Source: Hydrotaea diabolus (taxonomy: Eukaryota > Arthropoda > Insecta > Diptera > Muscidae). Taken from it: a DNA stretch of 64,000 nucleotides. Positions 49,458-61,680 of the stretch are shown piece by piece. Each line of letters starts with the position of its first letter. Position 1 is the stretch's first letter. The stretch lies in assembly GCA_963513945.1 (NCBI GenBank), contig OY740716.1, forward strand, positions 213,271,646 through 213,335,645, written 5' to 3'. A program made the translations under genes and the position numbers. Under the pieces are notes generated by a model, which saw only the letters and a list, made by a program, of their open reading frames with translations, did not search any database and was not told the DNA's origin.

Positions 49458-50999
49458 TTACAATTGCCAAATAGGCTCATGATGGGAATAGTTTTCCATT
49501 AAGGCAATCATAATTAAACATTTCTAAGGACAAACAATGTTTTAAATGGGGATTGCTAGTTGTGTCGCAATTTATATCCCAAAACGGGCATAGTTGCTGG
49601 ACGTTGGGTCAATATAAAAATGTTGCTTGGAATATGGATTTTATTTTAAGTTTTGGCTTAGGAACATTTTCACAACAGGTAAAAAAAGATACTGCTTTCT
49701 TGTTAAAAATCAAGCAAACTTGAAAATAAGTCTTACTATACTTGTATTGACAAGTCCGACTTGTTTAGGAACATGTTTTGAACATTACTGGAATTAAACC
49801 ATATGAATATGATAGAGTTCGAGTTTACGAATTTATGTCTGCTATTGGAGAAAGCTTTTAAGAATATGTTTGTGAAATCTGCGATTAAAACCAGTAGAAC
49901 TATTTAGCATATTTCTGTGAAAGGCCGAACCACAGGAGTTATGGGTGTACCTTTTTCTCTCTAATCGGAATCAAGAAAATGTATATATCTATGAACTATG
50001 CAGGATATGAATATAAATCCAAAAGGTTTATATGTTTTCAGGAGAAGATTCATTTTGATTTAGAAAATATTGTCGTTCTCATAAACTCTTCCCCAACACA
50101 GCAAAATAGCTGTCCGATGTTCGTTGATTGATTTTAAACTGAATTTAGTCATACTATAAATAGTCGAACGTACTAATGAATAAGGAGGGACCAGAGGGGA
50201 AATGGAGTCATGTAAGTTTTCACATATTAAACCAAACCTTTACTAGAGTACAAATACATCTCTGGTATTCCCATTCATACTCAGCGTTGGTGAAATAGAA
50301 CAAATGTTTGGTAGAGCCAAGCACACTTTATCATTTTTTAAAATTCAGTTAGGTTACGAATATTCTTAAGATCCATATAACTGAATATGCTATTTACTTT
50401 TAATATAATTATAACTATCATTCGAATACTATCTTTTATTTCGCACATTCAAAGTTCTTCTAGTTCATTTTTGATGTTGATATTTCCTGTTGACACATTT
50501 TCTTTTGAAAAATAGACCCATTATACATTCTTATAAAATTATAAATAATGCAAATCTAATGCGATAAGTTAAGATTAAAAATTTTCTCAAATCATAATTA
50601 GTGGCAAATTCTTTTATTTAGGAACATTTTATGTGGATGAAACACACATATTTCCAATAATACACATTTAAAGAACCTTTATAAATTTCTAAAAGAAAGT
50701 TGCCTTTTTTGAACGCTCCAAGAATCTATCCTTACAGTGGTTTGTTCATTTGTAGCTTATTAAATTAATGTGCTCTAAGCGGCTTATATCGGGATTATAC
50801 TTATATATGGCATCATAGGGTAGATCACTTACTTTGAACATTTCTCCCAAGAATTAATTCTTGTTATTTTATAGAATCTTTTCTTTCAGCAAATTAGTGA
50901 ATATTTCCTTAATAAATTATGAAAATGAATTTGTTGCTATCATTAGCATATGTGTGTGTGTGTGTTTGTATGTGTCTCTAAGCATACTAGATTATTGCT
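49458..50999. other. Non-coding; TG microsatellite
   Basis: TG run at 50949-50966. Nothing else recognised. Confidence 0.4.
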
Positions 51000-51022
51000 C
51001 ACGTGTCTTAAGTCTTTTGTTT
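51000..51022 (-). repeat. Dispersed 25-bp motif, copy 17
   Basis: The minus strand reads AAACAAAAGACTTAAGACAC then GTG. The core is intact, and copy 18 lies 57 bp further on in the same orientation. Confidence 0.8.
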
Positions 51023-51056
51023 CGGCTCACATGGTGAAGAGTATTTTTCATTTCCT

Positions 51057-51080
51057 GTTTGTGTCTTAAGTCTTTTGATT
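51057..51080 (-). repeat. Dispersed 25-bp motif, copy 18
   Basis: The minus strand reads AATCAAAAGACTTAAGACAC then AAAC, with an intact core. Confidence 0.8.
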
Positions 51081-51730
51081 AAGCTACCACCCCTACTACT
51101 TATATATGATTTGACCTTAATCTGAAAATAAGATGAACCTTTCCGAATATTTCATTTGATAGAGAGCGTGGGTTCTTTATTGAGATTTTATCGGGTTAGA
51201 TTTGCATTTACTGTTCTTACAGTCCCTATTGCAAAATATTTTTTTTTACATTTGGTTATTCTTTGATTTTCTTTGATTTATTAAACTTTGTGTTGAATTT
51301 GTTTTATTTTCACACGGATTGCCCTCAATATTTCATCGAAAACCTGGCTTTTGTTTATTTAGTTTATATTTCTTTTTCTGCGGCTTCTCATTAATTCGGG
51401 TATGGTTTTGGATTACTTTTGATTGCGTTACACAAACCGTTAATCATTTAGCCCACATCCAGACCACAATTAGTTACATTTCATCATTAGTAAATGGGAG
51501 ACAATAAGATTTGCAATTTTTATTTTGTTTTGCCCACAAGGGTCAGTTTTGCAGAGGATAGAATGGCAGACAGACAGTCCATACTTTGTCTTTTTATGAT
51601 GCTTAATGTCCATTGATTAATGAGTCGGAAAATAATTGCCGGTTATTGTTTGAAGTTTTTTTTTCGAATGAAGGAAAGAAATATCAAACACAAAATAAAA
51701 AGAAGATGTACCAAATCGTTGAAGTAAAGT
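51081..51730. other. Non-coding, nothing recognised
   Basis: No repeat or coding similarity seen. Confidence 0.4.
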
Positions 51731-52370
51731 AGAAGTTTGTATACCCTCCACCGTAAGCTGGAGAATATACTTACCACAAGGTTTGCAATACCTAAAAATA
51801 TAAAACGAAGACCCTTTTATTTTTATTGATCATCGTAAAGTTCTCAAACTACATGGCAATGACCGTAAATCTGTTAAAAGATCCAAAACCGTCAAACGAC
51901 TTTATCTGGGGAACTGGCACTTTGCGCAGTAATAGAATATAGCTATACGCAGTTTGGACAAAATCCCCCTAAAGGATTTCTCTTTATGGGACTTATCGTA
52001 TTTCAAAAAAAAAAGAAAAAAATACACTGTTTTGAGTAGTTCTTCAACAGTGAAGGGCATATAAGATTTGGTAAGACAAAATTATAAAAAGAATTAATAT
52101 TATAGATCGATTAAAAACTCGAAGATAAACTTGCGGTGTCTGCCCTTCTGTTGAAAGCTCGATAGCGACGAAATGAATTCAGCTAGGCTCCTGAAGTTTT
52201 GCACAATGGCTTATGGAAATAAGCAATTGGCGATTAAAAATGGTCGAACTCGGTCTTGAAGGAAACAGTTTCATTTCAAAGTACCAAAGGTACTCGGAAA
52301 AAAATAGACTTTGTTTTGTATTTTAGCAACGGTAAAGGGTATATAATATTCGGCCTTGCCGAACTAAGCG
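51731..52370 (+). repeat. Dispersed dipteran repeat, best-bounded copy
   Basis: Begins AGAAGTTTGTATACCCTCC then ACCGTAAGCTGGAG. It contains CTGTTGAAAGCTCGATAGCG and CTCCTGAAGTTTTGCACAATG, and ends GGTAAAGGGTATATAATATT then CGGCCTTGCCGAAC. It carries both landmark ends, so it anchors the orientation of the 6.3, 19.4 and 23.9 kb copies. No protein remains in it. Confidence 0.7.
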
Positions 52371-52912
52371 ATGCTTTGTACTTGCTGCTACGGCTTTGCT
52401 CTGGCTGCAAGCACACATTGTTGTGATTGAGGTTTGGTTGCTGTGTGAGCATGAGCATGTCTGCAGGCGATTTGCCATATTTTTGTGTTGCTGCTGTTTT
52501 TCCTCGTGTTTTTCTACGATGAAGGCAGAGCTGTGGTGACATGATGGGTCTCGAGAAAATGGCTGGGTATTTGCACAATAAGTCTAGATACTATGCAAAC
52601 AATTGTTATATTAATCTTTGGTGTACATTGGAATTTAGTGCAAAGAAGTTGGATTTTAAGTTGAACTAGAACTTGATGCAATAGACTTTGTTGCTGATTT
52701 TCTTTTTAGCTCGTTTGTTTTATTTTGGTCTGTTGCTTTTACACATTGAACACGGATTAATCGACTCAAGACCACTTGCATCTATATTTAATTAGAAGAG
52801 AAGTTTTTAACAAAATGGCAAAGTGACATTGATTTCGTGGCTGCATACTGCCTTTATCATGATTCGGGTCCGTGACAACCGTCTTCAGAAAGCTTCGCAG
52901 CAATTGTTGAAA

Positions 52913-52962
52913 GTAAAACCGAACTCTATAAGGCCAGGTAAAACCGAACTCTATAAGTCCAA
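52913..52962 (+). repeat. Two-copy tandem repeat, period 25 bp
   Basis: GTAAAACCGAACTCTATAAG occurs at 52913 and again at 52938. Confidence 0.85.
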
Positions 52963-54197
52963 GTTTATCATATTATTAAACCCTTTATTTGAGCAGTATT
53001 TTCATTTCTTATAATTGCTACATCAATCTTTAGCGGGAAATAGAATTTACTGCAAAAAAAAAGTAAGAATTGAGTTGGAAAAAGGACTTAGATGCAAAAA
53101 TCCTTGGTTGCTATTTTTTTTTTAATTATATTTATACTTTTTACAGGCACTTCCTTTAAGTTTATCGTTTTTTTACCCCCCCCTTCATTGAACAGTATTT
53201 GTAATTCCTTATAATTGCTGGCAAGTGTTGTTGCAACATAAAATGTTGCTGATGCCCCCGTGACAGTTGGTGTGTCTGCTGCCCGGCTGTTGGTTAGCTA
53301 GCTACATTTTATAGGTAGTAAATGCTTGTTTTATGTCTTTATGTTCTAAAACATGACACATGTTAAGTTTTGTTGCAACGCTAGCCAACACGTACGTAAC
53401 GCAACGCAATGCAACATAGCAAATCACAACATTTCACAAAACATGATGTGCTGATGATGTGGATGCTAAAACAAAATCAAACAAAAAAAGGTAATCCACA
53501 GACACAATCTGTATCAGACCGGGCTCTTGAAATGGGCTCTTACAAATTTGCCATTTGAAAATGTAATGGAAGAAAACGTAAAGCAACAAACAACATCTGA
53601 AAATTGAGGAGACATTTTGCAGGAAGTGCTTGTGGCACGTGATTGTATGCTGCAATTGCCATATAATTTGATTTGCCTTTTCTAACTGCTCCCCATCTAT
53701 GATGGATCAAGTGCCTGAAGTGGCAGAGGCTGGTACACCGACGGTCGGGCGGAAGGTCGGTCTGTCTGTCTTGCAGTTGTTGTCGTTGCCGTTGTTATTT
53801 ATAGTGTTTGCTTTAGAGAACAATCAACGTGCTGGGCAAAGTGCCTTGGTAGAAGGCGACATAGTCTGAATGTGCAACCAGAAGTTGCACAACATTTTGC
53901 CAGGCAGCAAGATGTATAAATATTGTTACATACTTAGTGATTGGTTTATGTTCGAACGTCGCTGCAAACGTACATTCGTTTGTGTGTGGTGCAAATGTTA
54001 TTGAAGTGATAAGATTTATGTTGTTTTACTTAAAAATATTTATGGCGGTTTTTTTTGTTTTTTTTTTTCTTTTTGTTCTGTTTTGTCTTCTCCAAGAAGA
54101 AGAAGAAGGACTTGCTGTTGCGCTTAGTGTTGGCTGTAATTCTGTGCGGTGTTCCTTCACTTCACTCGTGTATATCTAAGACAATTTGTCGTCTTGT

Positions 54198-54228
54198 GTA
54201 TAGCATTTTTCTATGTAAAATGCTATAC
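54198..54228. repeat. Perfect 12-bp stem hairpin
   Basis: GTATAGCATTTT, loop TCTATGT, then AAAATGCTATAC. The stem is too short for a typical precursor microRNA. Confidence 0.8.
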
Positions 54229-54843
54229 ATTTTTTCCTGAAGTTCTAATGCTGCTGCTCTTAGACGAACAAGTTTTGTATATCTATCGTTTTCGTTTTTT
54301 TTTTTTGTATTCTTTGTTTGGCTCATGTGTGCTTGTGTGATAAGTGCTTGAAAACTATTTAACTATGGCTGGTTGACGTGGCTGTTTGAGTGTTTTTTCT
54401 AGTGCTTGTGGTAACTAACTATTTATTATGAAATCGTGTAATTTATTGTTGAACTTGTTGAAAATGATGTAATAGTGCTGTAAAGTAAAACTGAGTTAAA
54501 TTGACAGGAGTAAAACTACCGGGGTATGGGCATGATTTATTGATTTTAATAGTGGCGAACGTCTTTGGAAAGTTTTTTTTTTGTAAAAGCTATACAATAA
54601 TAGGGATGTGATGGTGTTTCTTTATATCGTTTTAAGCTCTTTAACAGATTATAACAAACAAGTACTAATAGTTTGTTTAAAATGATTAGAAAAACGAGCT
54701 AGAGAGTATGTTATTTATTTATGATTAGGTGAGGTTTGATACCAAAAGGTGCGGTTCCTAAAATATTAAGGTAAAAATGAAAAACATGTAGACTAGAATA
54801 AAACTTTTTTAAAAGCTTCCAAGAGTGGGTCGCATTTTTGTGA

Positions 54844-54895
54844 GGGTAAGTGTGCACGACTATCACACAAGTAAACCCAGGTTAAAAGTGGGTTA
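54844..54895 (+). repeat. tRNA-like fragment, second copy
   Basis: GGTAAGTGTGCACGACTATC, then ACACAAGTAAACCCAGG, then TTAAAAGTGGGTTAGG. The same order as at 20844-20905; B-box-like but not a valid tRNA. Confidence 0.4.
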
Positions 54896-54929
54896 GGAAA
54901 TCTAATGAACTCGCGCTTTCAATTCGAAA

Positions 54930-55660
54930 GGTCTTGACTTCAAGCGTATTTATATAATTTTTTATAATATCTAATGTTTTTTTTAAATAGTTTTTTACAA
55001 CTTTAAAAAAATACTTATTTTATGTCCGCGTTGTCTTTCTTTAGGCCGTGGTTCATCTCCTGCTAACGCTGACTGTTTTTCTTTTATTCTCTGAAGAATG
55101 GAGAAGTTGCGAAAGAAGCAATGAAAAAATTGTTTAAAAGAAAACACCTGTCCGATGACTTCAAGCACAGTTATTTATATTATTTTTATAATATCTTGCG
55201 CACATTTTTTTTAAATAGTTTTTTACAACTTTAAAAAAAATACTCATTTTATGTCCTTTTCCTCTTTGTGATTTTGCTAGCAATAATTCATAGGAAACTT
55301 TAGGCCGTGGTTTATCTCCTACTAACGAGGACTGTTTTTCTTTTATTCCCTAAAGAATGGAGAAGTTGCGAAAGAAACAATGATAAAATTGTTTAAAAGA
55401 AACCATCTGTCCTATGACTTCAATCAAGCACAGGTATTTATATAAAATTTTACATTTTTTCTTAAATAGTTTTTTACAACTTTAATAAAATATATTCATT
55501 TTATATCCGCGTTGTCTTTCTTTTTGCGATTTTGCTAGCAATAATTCATTGGAAGCTTTAGGCCGTGGTTTATCTCCTACTAATGCTAGCTGTTTTCCTG
55601 TTATACTCTGAAGAAGGGAGAAGTTGTAAAAGAAGCTATGATAAAATTGTTTACAAAATA
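54930..55660 (+). repeat. Three-unit tandem array, unit about 230-250 bp
   Basis: AAATAGTTTTTTACAACTTT starts at 54985, 55213 and 55464 (offsets 228 and 251). Every unit then has TTAGGCCGTGGTT-ATCTCC, TACTAA(CG)-type sequence, GA-GGAGAAGTTG, and AAAATTGTTTA. Units 2 and 3 contain GATTTTGCTAGCAATAATTC, which unit 1 lacks and which explains the length difference. No coding capacity seen. Confidence 0.9.
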
Positions 55661-56168
55661 TTGTCTTTCCTGTGGCAAGCCTGTGTAGAAATCATTGGTT
55701 CCGATTCGTTTTCGAACTATGTACTTCCGGATCACAACTAACTTTTTCACTTCTTTGGATAGTATCTTATTTTTCCGGTGGGATTACATTAATCACACCA
55801 TTGACTGCTTAAAACTCTGCTGACTAGGCTTAAAAGGCCTACCAAAGTTTCAGATGTTCTTTATCAGTCAGACATAAGTCGTTCTTGGCTAGCTTTCAAC
55901 TGTAAGACCCAATCTAGACGATTAGAAAATGTATCCTGTAGAGTTAACTGATTTGGAAGAAGTTTCCCACTCTATGTTAAAGAGGTGCTAAGGTTTCGTG
56001 GTCCTCATTAGAAATAGTATTTGTGGTTCGAGATGAACCTCGATACGCAATCCAACAAAGTTTTTCGACATAGCTGTTGAAGTTTATCCATCTTAGGACA
56101 TATCTGCTTTAAGATAAGAGAAAATATACATTTTACTCGTAATCATAATATGCTGTGGCTTAAAAAGC

Positions 56169-56192
56169 GCATGTGTCTTAAGTCTTTTGTTT
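56169..56192 (-). repeat. Dispersed 25-bp motif, copy 19
   Basis: The minus strand reads AAACAAAAGACTTAAGACAC then ATGC, with an intact core. Confidence 0.8.
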
Positions 56193-57266
56193 TATGAATC
56201 GTAGTTTTTTAGAAAAATGATCAGTTCCGATCATAAGAAGATAAGTGAACCTAGCAATTATGGACATAAACACAGAAACTCTTTCTCGAAGTTATATAAT
56301 TCAGCATACGATTTATAATCGTTTAAATTTTGGGCGAATTAGTAAATTCTTGAAACTAGCCTACTTAATTCCACTAGAAATGAGAATTTTAGTGAATTAA
56401 ATAAAAAAGTTATTTTAAACACTTTTTATTCAAGCATAAGGTCAGTTAAAAAAGAGTTTGTTAATAACAGGTAGAATAAACTAACATGAATTTAAGTTAC
56501 TTTAAACATTTTCTCATTTAATGTCTTGAAAAAAAGTAAGTAAAAACTTAATTTGATTAGTAGTAATCCGACACAGAGCAAAATTTTCTACAAAGATGTC
56601 TATGAAATAATAGTTTTTGTCCTCGGAAACTGTTCCAGTAACTCCCAATAAGTAGAATTAAGCATTAGAGTCAGAAAATGTTAGCAGTCATGCCTAAACT
56701 ACTAATATTACAATGTCGATTGACTTAAATGTTTTACAGCTATTTTAGATGAATACTCCTACAGAGTCGATTGGCTTGAATGGTTGGCTATAATACAATA
56801 GATTTCCAAAACACTTTTCTGTCCACATATGCTTAACATTCATATTTTAATAATTGCATTTCTTTTTCAACAATTACAAAAATATTAAGACGTTTTTTCC
56901 TTTACTTTTTCTAGCTTTCAGTTTTGTTTTATTATGTAAAAGCGCTTTGTTTCCTTTGTCGTCATTGCTCTTTCATTATGATCTTTATAACCTTTATGGT
57001 CTCAATTTGTACATGGTTAATTTCTCGTTTCTTTTACTAACTCCGCTTCGTACATATGCCTTGGCGGTTTTCAAGCTTTATAAAAGGAAAAAAACTTGCT
57101 ATATATTATAACGTTTTACATTCATACTTGTCGTTAACCATGGTGGTTAACGTAACAAATTTTCACCTGTTTATATGGCAATTTTCACAAATTATTTTTA
57201 TTACAATTTGTAATTTGAGAAGAGCTACACGTTTGGGTATAACCAAATTTACTTTCAGTTGCATTA

Positions 57267-57292
57267 AAACAAAAGACTTAAGGAACGAACTT
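57267..57292 (+). repeat. Dispersed 25-bp motif, copy 20
   Basis: Reads AAACAAAAGACTTAAGGAAC then GAACTT, with an intact core. Confidence 0.8.
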
Positions 57293-59503
57293 GTATGTTA
57301 GTTGTAGATGCCGACCTTATGTGTTTTCATGGGGTTTTGATTTCACTAGAGGTGTGAAAAGAGTAATGTAATGTAAGGGAATCGTGTAAAAGTTGGAAAA
57401 CATATAATTTCTGAGAAGACAAATCATTTAAATTTGTCAGAGGAGTTAGGATGACAAATTAAATGAAATAATTTTTTTTTTATTTTCCTCAAGAAATGCT
57501 GCACATTTGAGCAGGTGAATACACTCATTGACCTGTAATTGTGGTGCAGCAGAGGAGCAGTTTATTTTCTTTTCTTAAAATTTTCTCTATGTAAATAAAT
57601 AAATTATTAAAAAAATCTCTAATAAATCAAATTTTTAGAAAAACGCCCAGCTAAACAAACTCTGCATTTGTGAATTCTTTAGTTTTTCAAATTTAAATCT
57701 GACTTCCTTTTGCTTAACTTTAAAATGTACAACAGACAGCATCGCTGCTCAAATTCTGGGAATTAATTTTTCATTCATACTCATATATAAAAGCTATGCG
57801 GTTAAATATAAGATTCACTTTCATATGTCAATTAAGCATCACACGTTACATTTTATTGAAAGGGGTGGACAGTTCAACGTCAATATCGATCGATAGCATA
57901 ATTAAGAAACATATAAGGAAAGTTTTTAATATAAATGTTTCGAAAAAATAGAGCTTTAGCTTTGCTTCGCTTTTTTCTAGTTTCTAATCACTTATTCAGA
58001 TGCTCACCCTTTGTAGAGAATATAAATGGTAAAAACAATAACATCAATCATAAAGAATATGACAAAATAAAAAAATTAATAAATTATCAATAAAACTTTA
58101 TGGAGAATCAAAGAAAATTTGCCATGCATTGATATGTAGATAATTAAAGATCACTGGAAAGTCCTATCGAATACTAACTGGTAGCTGAAACTAGAGGTTA
58201 CTCGAATATAAGCAGTTCAATGGATACAATTTTTTCGGACTATTTTAATTGTTGTAGTACATTCTTCCGATTTACTGATCGATATCTCACCAGTATAATG
58301 TAGACACTTTCATTGTTAACCACTTAGTTGAACGAAAGGGAACATTAGAATATGTTACACTGATTCAGTAATAAAGTATCGTTTCTGATAAATATAGTCT
58401 TCTGGAAAATCATTTTCAAACCGTTGACATGTGAATACAATTTATGTTCATAATCTGCAAGCCAAAATGAAAGTAGCTTTAGTATTTTGACGATATGGAT
58501 ACAGAGGTATATTTCTGTAGAAATTTGCTGATTAGGTTGAATTAGAGGGGTCTTGAAAATAGGTGTAGAATTTTCTCTTAGCAATTTCATAGAGGACCAC
58601 TAAGATATGTTTATTAAATTTTGCTTCAGTTAGCATACGAGTCTGCCTTAGAAAAACTTTGTATGGTTAAATATATGTTCTTTTAATTTCCAATGATACA
58701 TGAGTTTTTTAAAATATTTTAAAATATTTAAATTTTTTTTTTACAAACCAAACTATTTTAAAATTTTAATTATATTTTCTTGAATTGTTATCATACTTAT
58801 GAGTTAATGTTGGCTTCAGTCAAAATACCTAACGCGACTCAACAAGTAAATCATTATAAAGCCCCCTCCATTCGGAGTAGGCTTAATTATTTGATTTGAG
58901 AGAATTTCCAGGTTTTCCCCTCATTGTGATATTAAGGGTATAACCATAGGACATAACATTCTACATAAAAGTCACAATATTAAAATGTTATGCTTAAGTC
59001 GTAGTTCTAGAGACAGTAGACTCTTATTTAGCCTACAATTGCCTTCAATGCAAAGAAAAATAATGAAGCTGTAAAATGACCTTTCGGATCATATTGTCTT
59101 ATTATCAATAATTTCCGCTACTTCCTAGTCTGATGATGTTCTGTTGAAATGATAATTTTTTATCAATTTAAGTCAAAGATAGTTAATATGACGCCACGAC
59201 CTTTATGAAAGTGCCGGTTCAGAATCTAATGATATCTGCAAAAGGTAATTCACTTGAGCTCAACTTGGAGGGAATTTAAAATTAAAATAATACATATTTA
59301 CAATTTTATAAAATTGTTATAAAATGAATACAATTTTAGCTTTAGCAAAATTTAAAAAAAAAGTCTTAGAAAACTTTGCTCTTTGATCTGGTTGTATGAT
59401 CAACTTACAAAAAGTTTGGAGAATAAAAGGAGCTCTTAAAGTGCATTGCAGTTCCCAGAAGGAAATTTTAAGTAACAAATGTAAGTTCTAGTGGCGTGTT
59501 TCA

Positions 59504-59528
59504 GGTATGTGTCTTAAGTTTTTCGTTT
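59504..59528 (-). repeat. Dispersed 25-bp motif, copy 21
   Basis: The minus strand reads AAACGAAAAACTTAAGACAC then ATACC. Two core substitutions. Confidence 0.65.
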
Positions 59529-61680
59529 AATGCTGAAAAATCTTATACCTTTATAGTTTTTTTCTCAAAAATTTTTAATGGGATAATATATATATATATA
59601 TATTTTCATTATAACAAAATCTCTAAAATCTTTTTTGTTTGTTTTAATCTATTAAGTCTTTTTAATTTTTTTTTTAACTTTTAACAAGTTTAGTAAATAA
59701 TTTTTAGAGAAGAATGAAACTCTAAGAAAAAATTAATAGATATTTATCACAGACGTATGAAAATTTAGTCTTTAAAACTCTATTGAACCAATGTAACACA
59801 TAAGCTATAGATAAAGGAGAAATGAAACCATAACTTAATTATGTGTTTTACTTATACAGTAAGTAAACCCTTTTCCAAATAACTTTGGTATGACAATTCT
59901 GTGACTGAAGAGTTATTGTAAAATTGGCCTACTGGTTTTATGACTTCCATTTACGAACAGGGAATAAATTTCACATTATTTTTCAATTTTCAACTCAAAA
60001 TGCCGGTATTATGAACCACGTTTGCGTAATGAAGTTTTTATGCTCCAGGTACTGACCTGATTTTCACTCAGTTCTTAAGTATTTTCTATGCAAATATTTG
60101 GGTTGAACATTTTTTTGTCCAGCTTTCCTTTTAAAAAAGAATGCGAATTTTAAACTTTGTAGTCAGTATCTAATCAAATATTCCAAATTTGACCAACAAG
60201 GAAGGATAAATTCGTAAATTGAAAAAGGGATCTTTATAGAAGTACATTTAAACAACGAGGACAAAATTTTTTTCGAACGTATAATTTTTTCTGCTCAAAA
60301 ATAATTTTTGAGAAAAAAAATTTGAGTCCTTTTAAGAATAAATAGATGCCAATGGACACATCTAAGTTTATTTTATTTTTAGAGAAATGTTTCGCTTTAT
60401 ACCTTAATTTATGCACATGATTTGTGGTGGCAAGAAACTAATGCAAGGGAGTAACAATTTTTTGCGTTAGGCGTACCGGTTAAAATAAATTACACTGTGA
60501 TAGCTACGAATTTTTTCACATAATCCGATACCACAGTTGACTTTTTACACATCAGTTGTTGAGCCTTTTTCTTTATTAATACAAATGTTAAAACATTTTG
60601 AATTAATATAAATTCAAAAACATTTCCCATCTCTCTCATAGATAAGTGTGAAAATTTAATTCAGATTTCTATGATATTATGTGTTTTGCCTCTTTGTCAG
60701 TTACTATGCAATTCACTATTTAAGTCAACTTCTATTTATTAAAAAACACTTCAAAGAACCAAAAGAAAAAAGGAATTAATTCGTCCTTGCAAAAAGTTTT
60801 GTCCTCTCCTGTAGTTAAAAAATAAATGGAGATTTCACTATATTTAATGTACTCTGAATCGTATGTCCTTTTTGGTATCGCTGGCCTGACATGAATGCTT
60901 CAAGTTTGTATGTATTTCAACTTAGTATTATTTTCTTCAAAAATATAGAACTTGTAATATAATTTTTTGAATAATTAACTAAATTCCATTCAATTTTACT
61001 TCATTTACTTTTTAACATTTAAAATGAGATCCTTTTGTTTTATGTTCTTTTCACAATTAATTGATTTTTTTTTTATATTTTATCGGCATATTCTTGAGAA
61101 TATGTAAACTTTTTATATAGTTGCATATATTTAGCAAATGTTTTTTTATAAATTGTTTTTTTCTTTAATTGTTTGTAAAATTTATAAAAAAAATAATAAC
61201 ACTCACTTTTTGTATATTTTCTTCGAAAATCCTTGCAATTTGTCTGCAGCATATAATCCAATGTTTTTTTTTTATTTTTTAAAAAAATTGACTTTAAGGA
61301 TTTAGCACCGTATCAAAGATTCTACTTTTTAAGGTAGAAGTTTTCTTTTGTTGTTTTTTGTAAAATATTGCACTTTACAGAATAGTGTAGAATGTTTCAA
61401 GCACCATTTGCACCGTTTTGTATTTTTGTTGGTATTCAAAAATATTTCAAAAAAATATTTGTATATTTTTTTTCACTTGAAATTTTCTTTTAGGATAAAT
61501 TTCCTGTTTTTGGTTCTGTTGAGTAAATTTATCCACAAGTTGTTGGCTGGTTTACTCGGCTCTTGCAACTGAATTATTTCAAAAGGTCTCCTTGGTGAAA
61601 TGTTAGACCACAAAAAAAAGTTTTTTTTTTGATTTTTTTTGGAAGGAAAGCGAACTTGACCGTAGAAAGGTGACCGAATA

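Larger units (their letters stand above)
52371..54843. other. Non-coding; mixed-complexity blocks
   Basis: 52370-52600, 53220-53420 and 53690-53900 are less AT-rich and could be conserved regulatory DNA; 54000-54450 is T/G-rich. No exon supported. Confidence 0.35.
55661..61680. other. AT-rich non-coding DNA with three motif copies
   Basis: No gene or RNA recognised. TA run at 59585-59603. 58-61.6 kb is especially AT-rich, with long T and A runs. Confidence 0.4.

Noticed and set aside
1612..58640. Frequent ACGAGTA / TACTCGT heptamers
   Set aside because: About a dozen occurrences is not clearly above expectation for a 7-mer counted on both strands in 64 kb.
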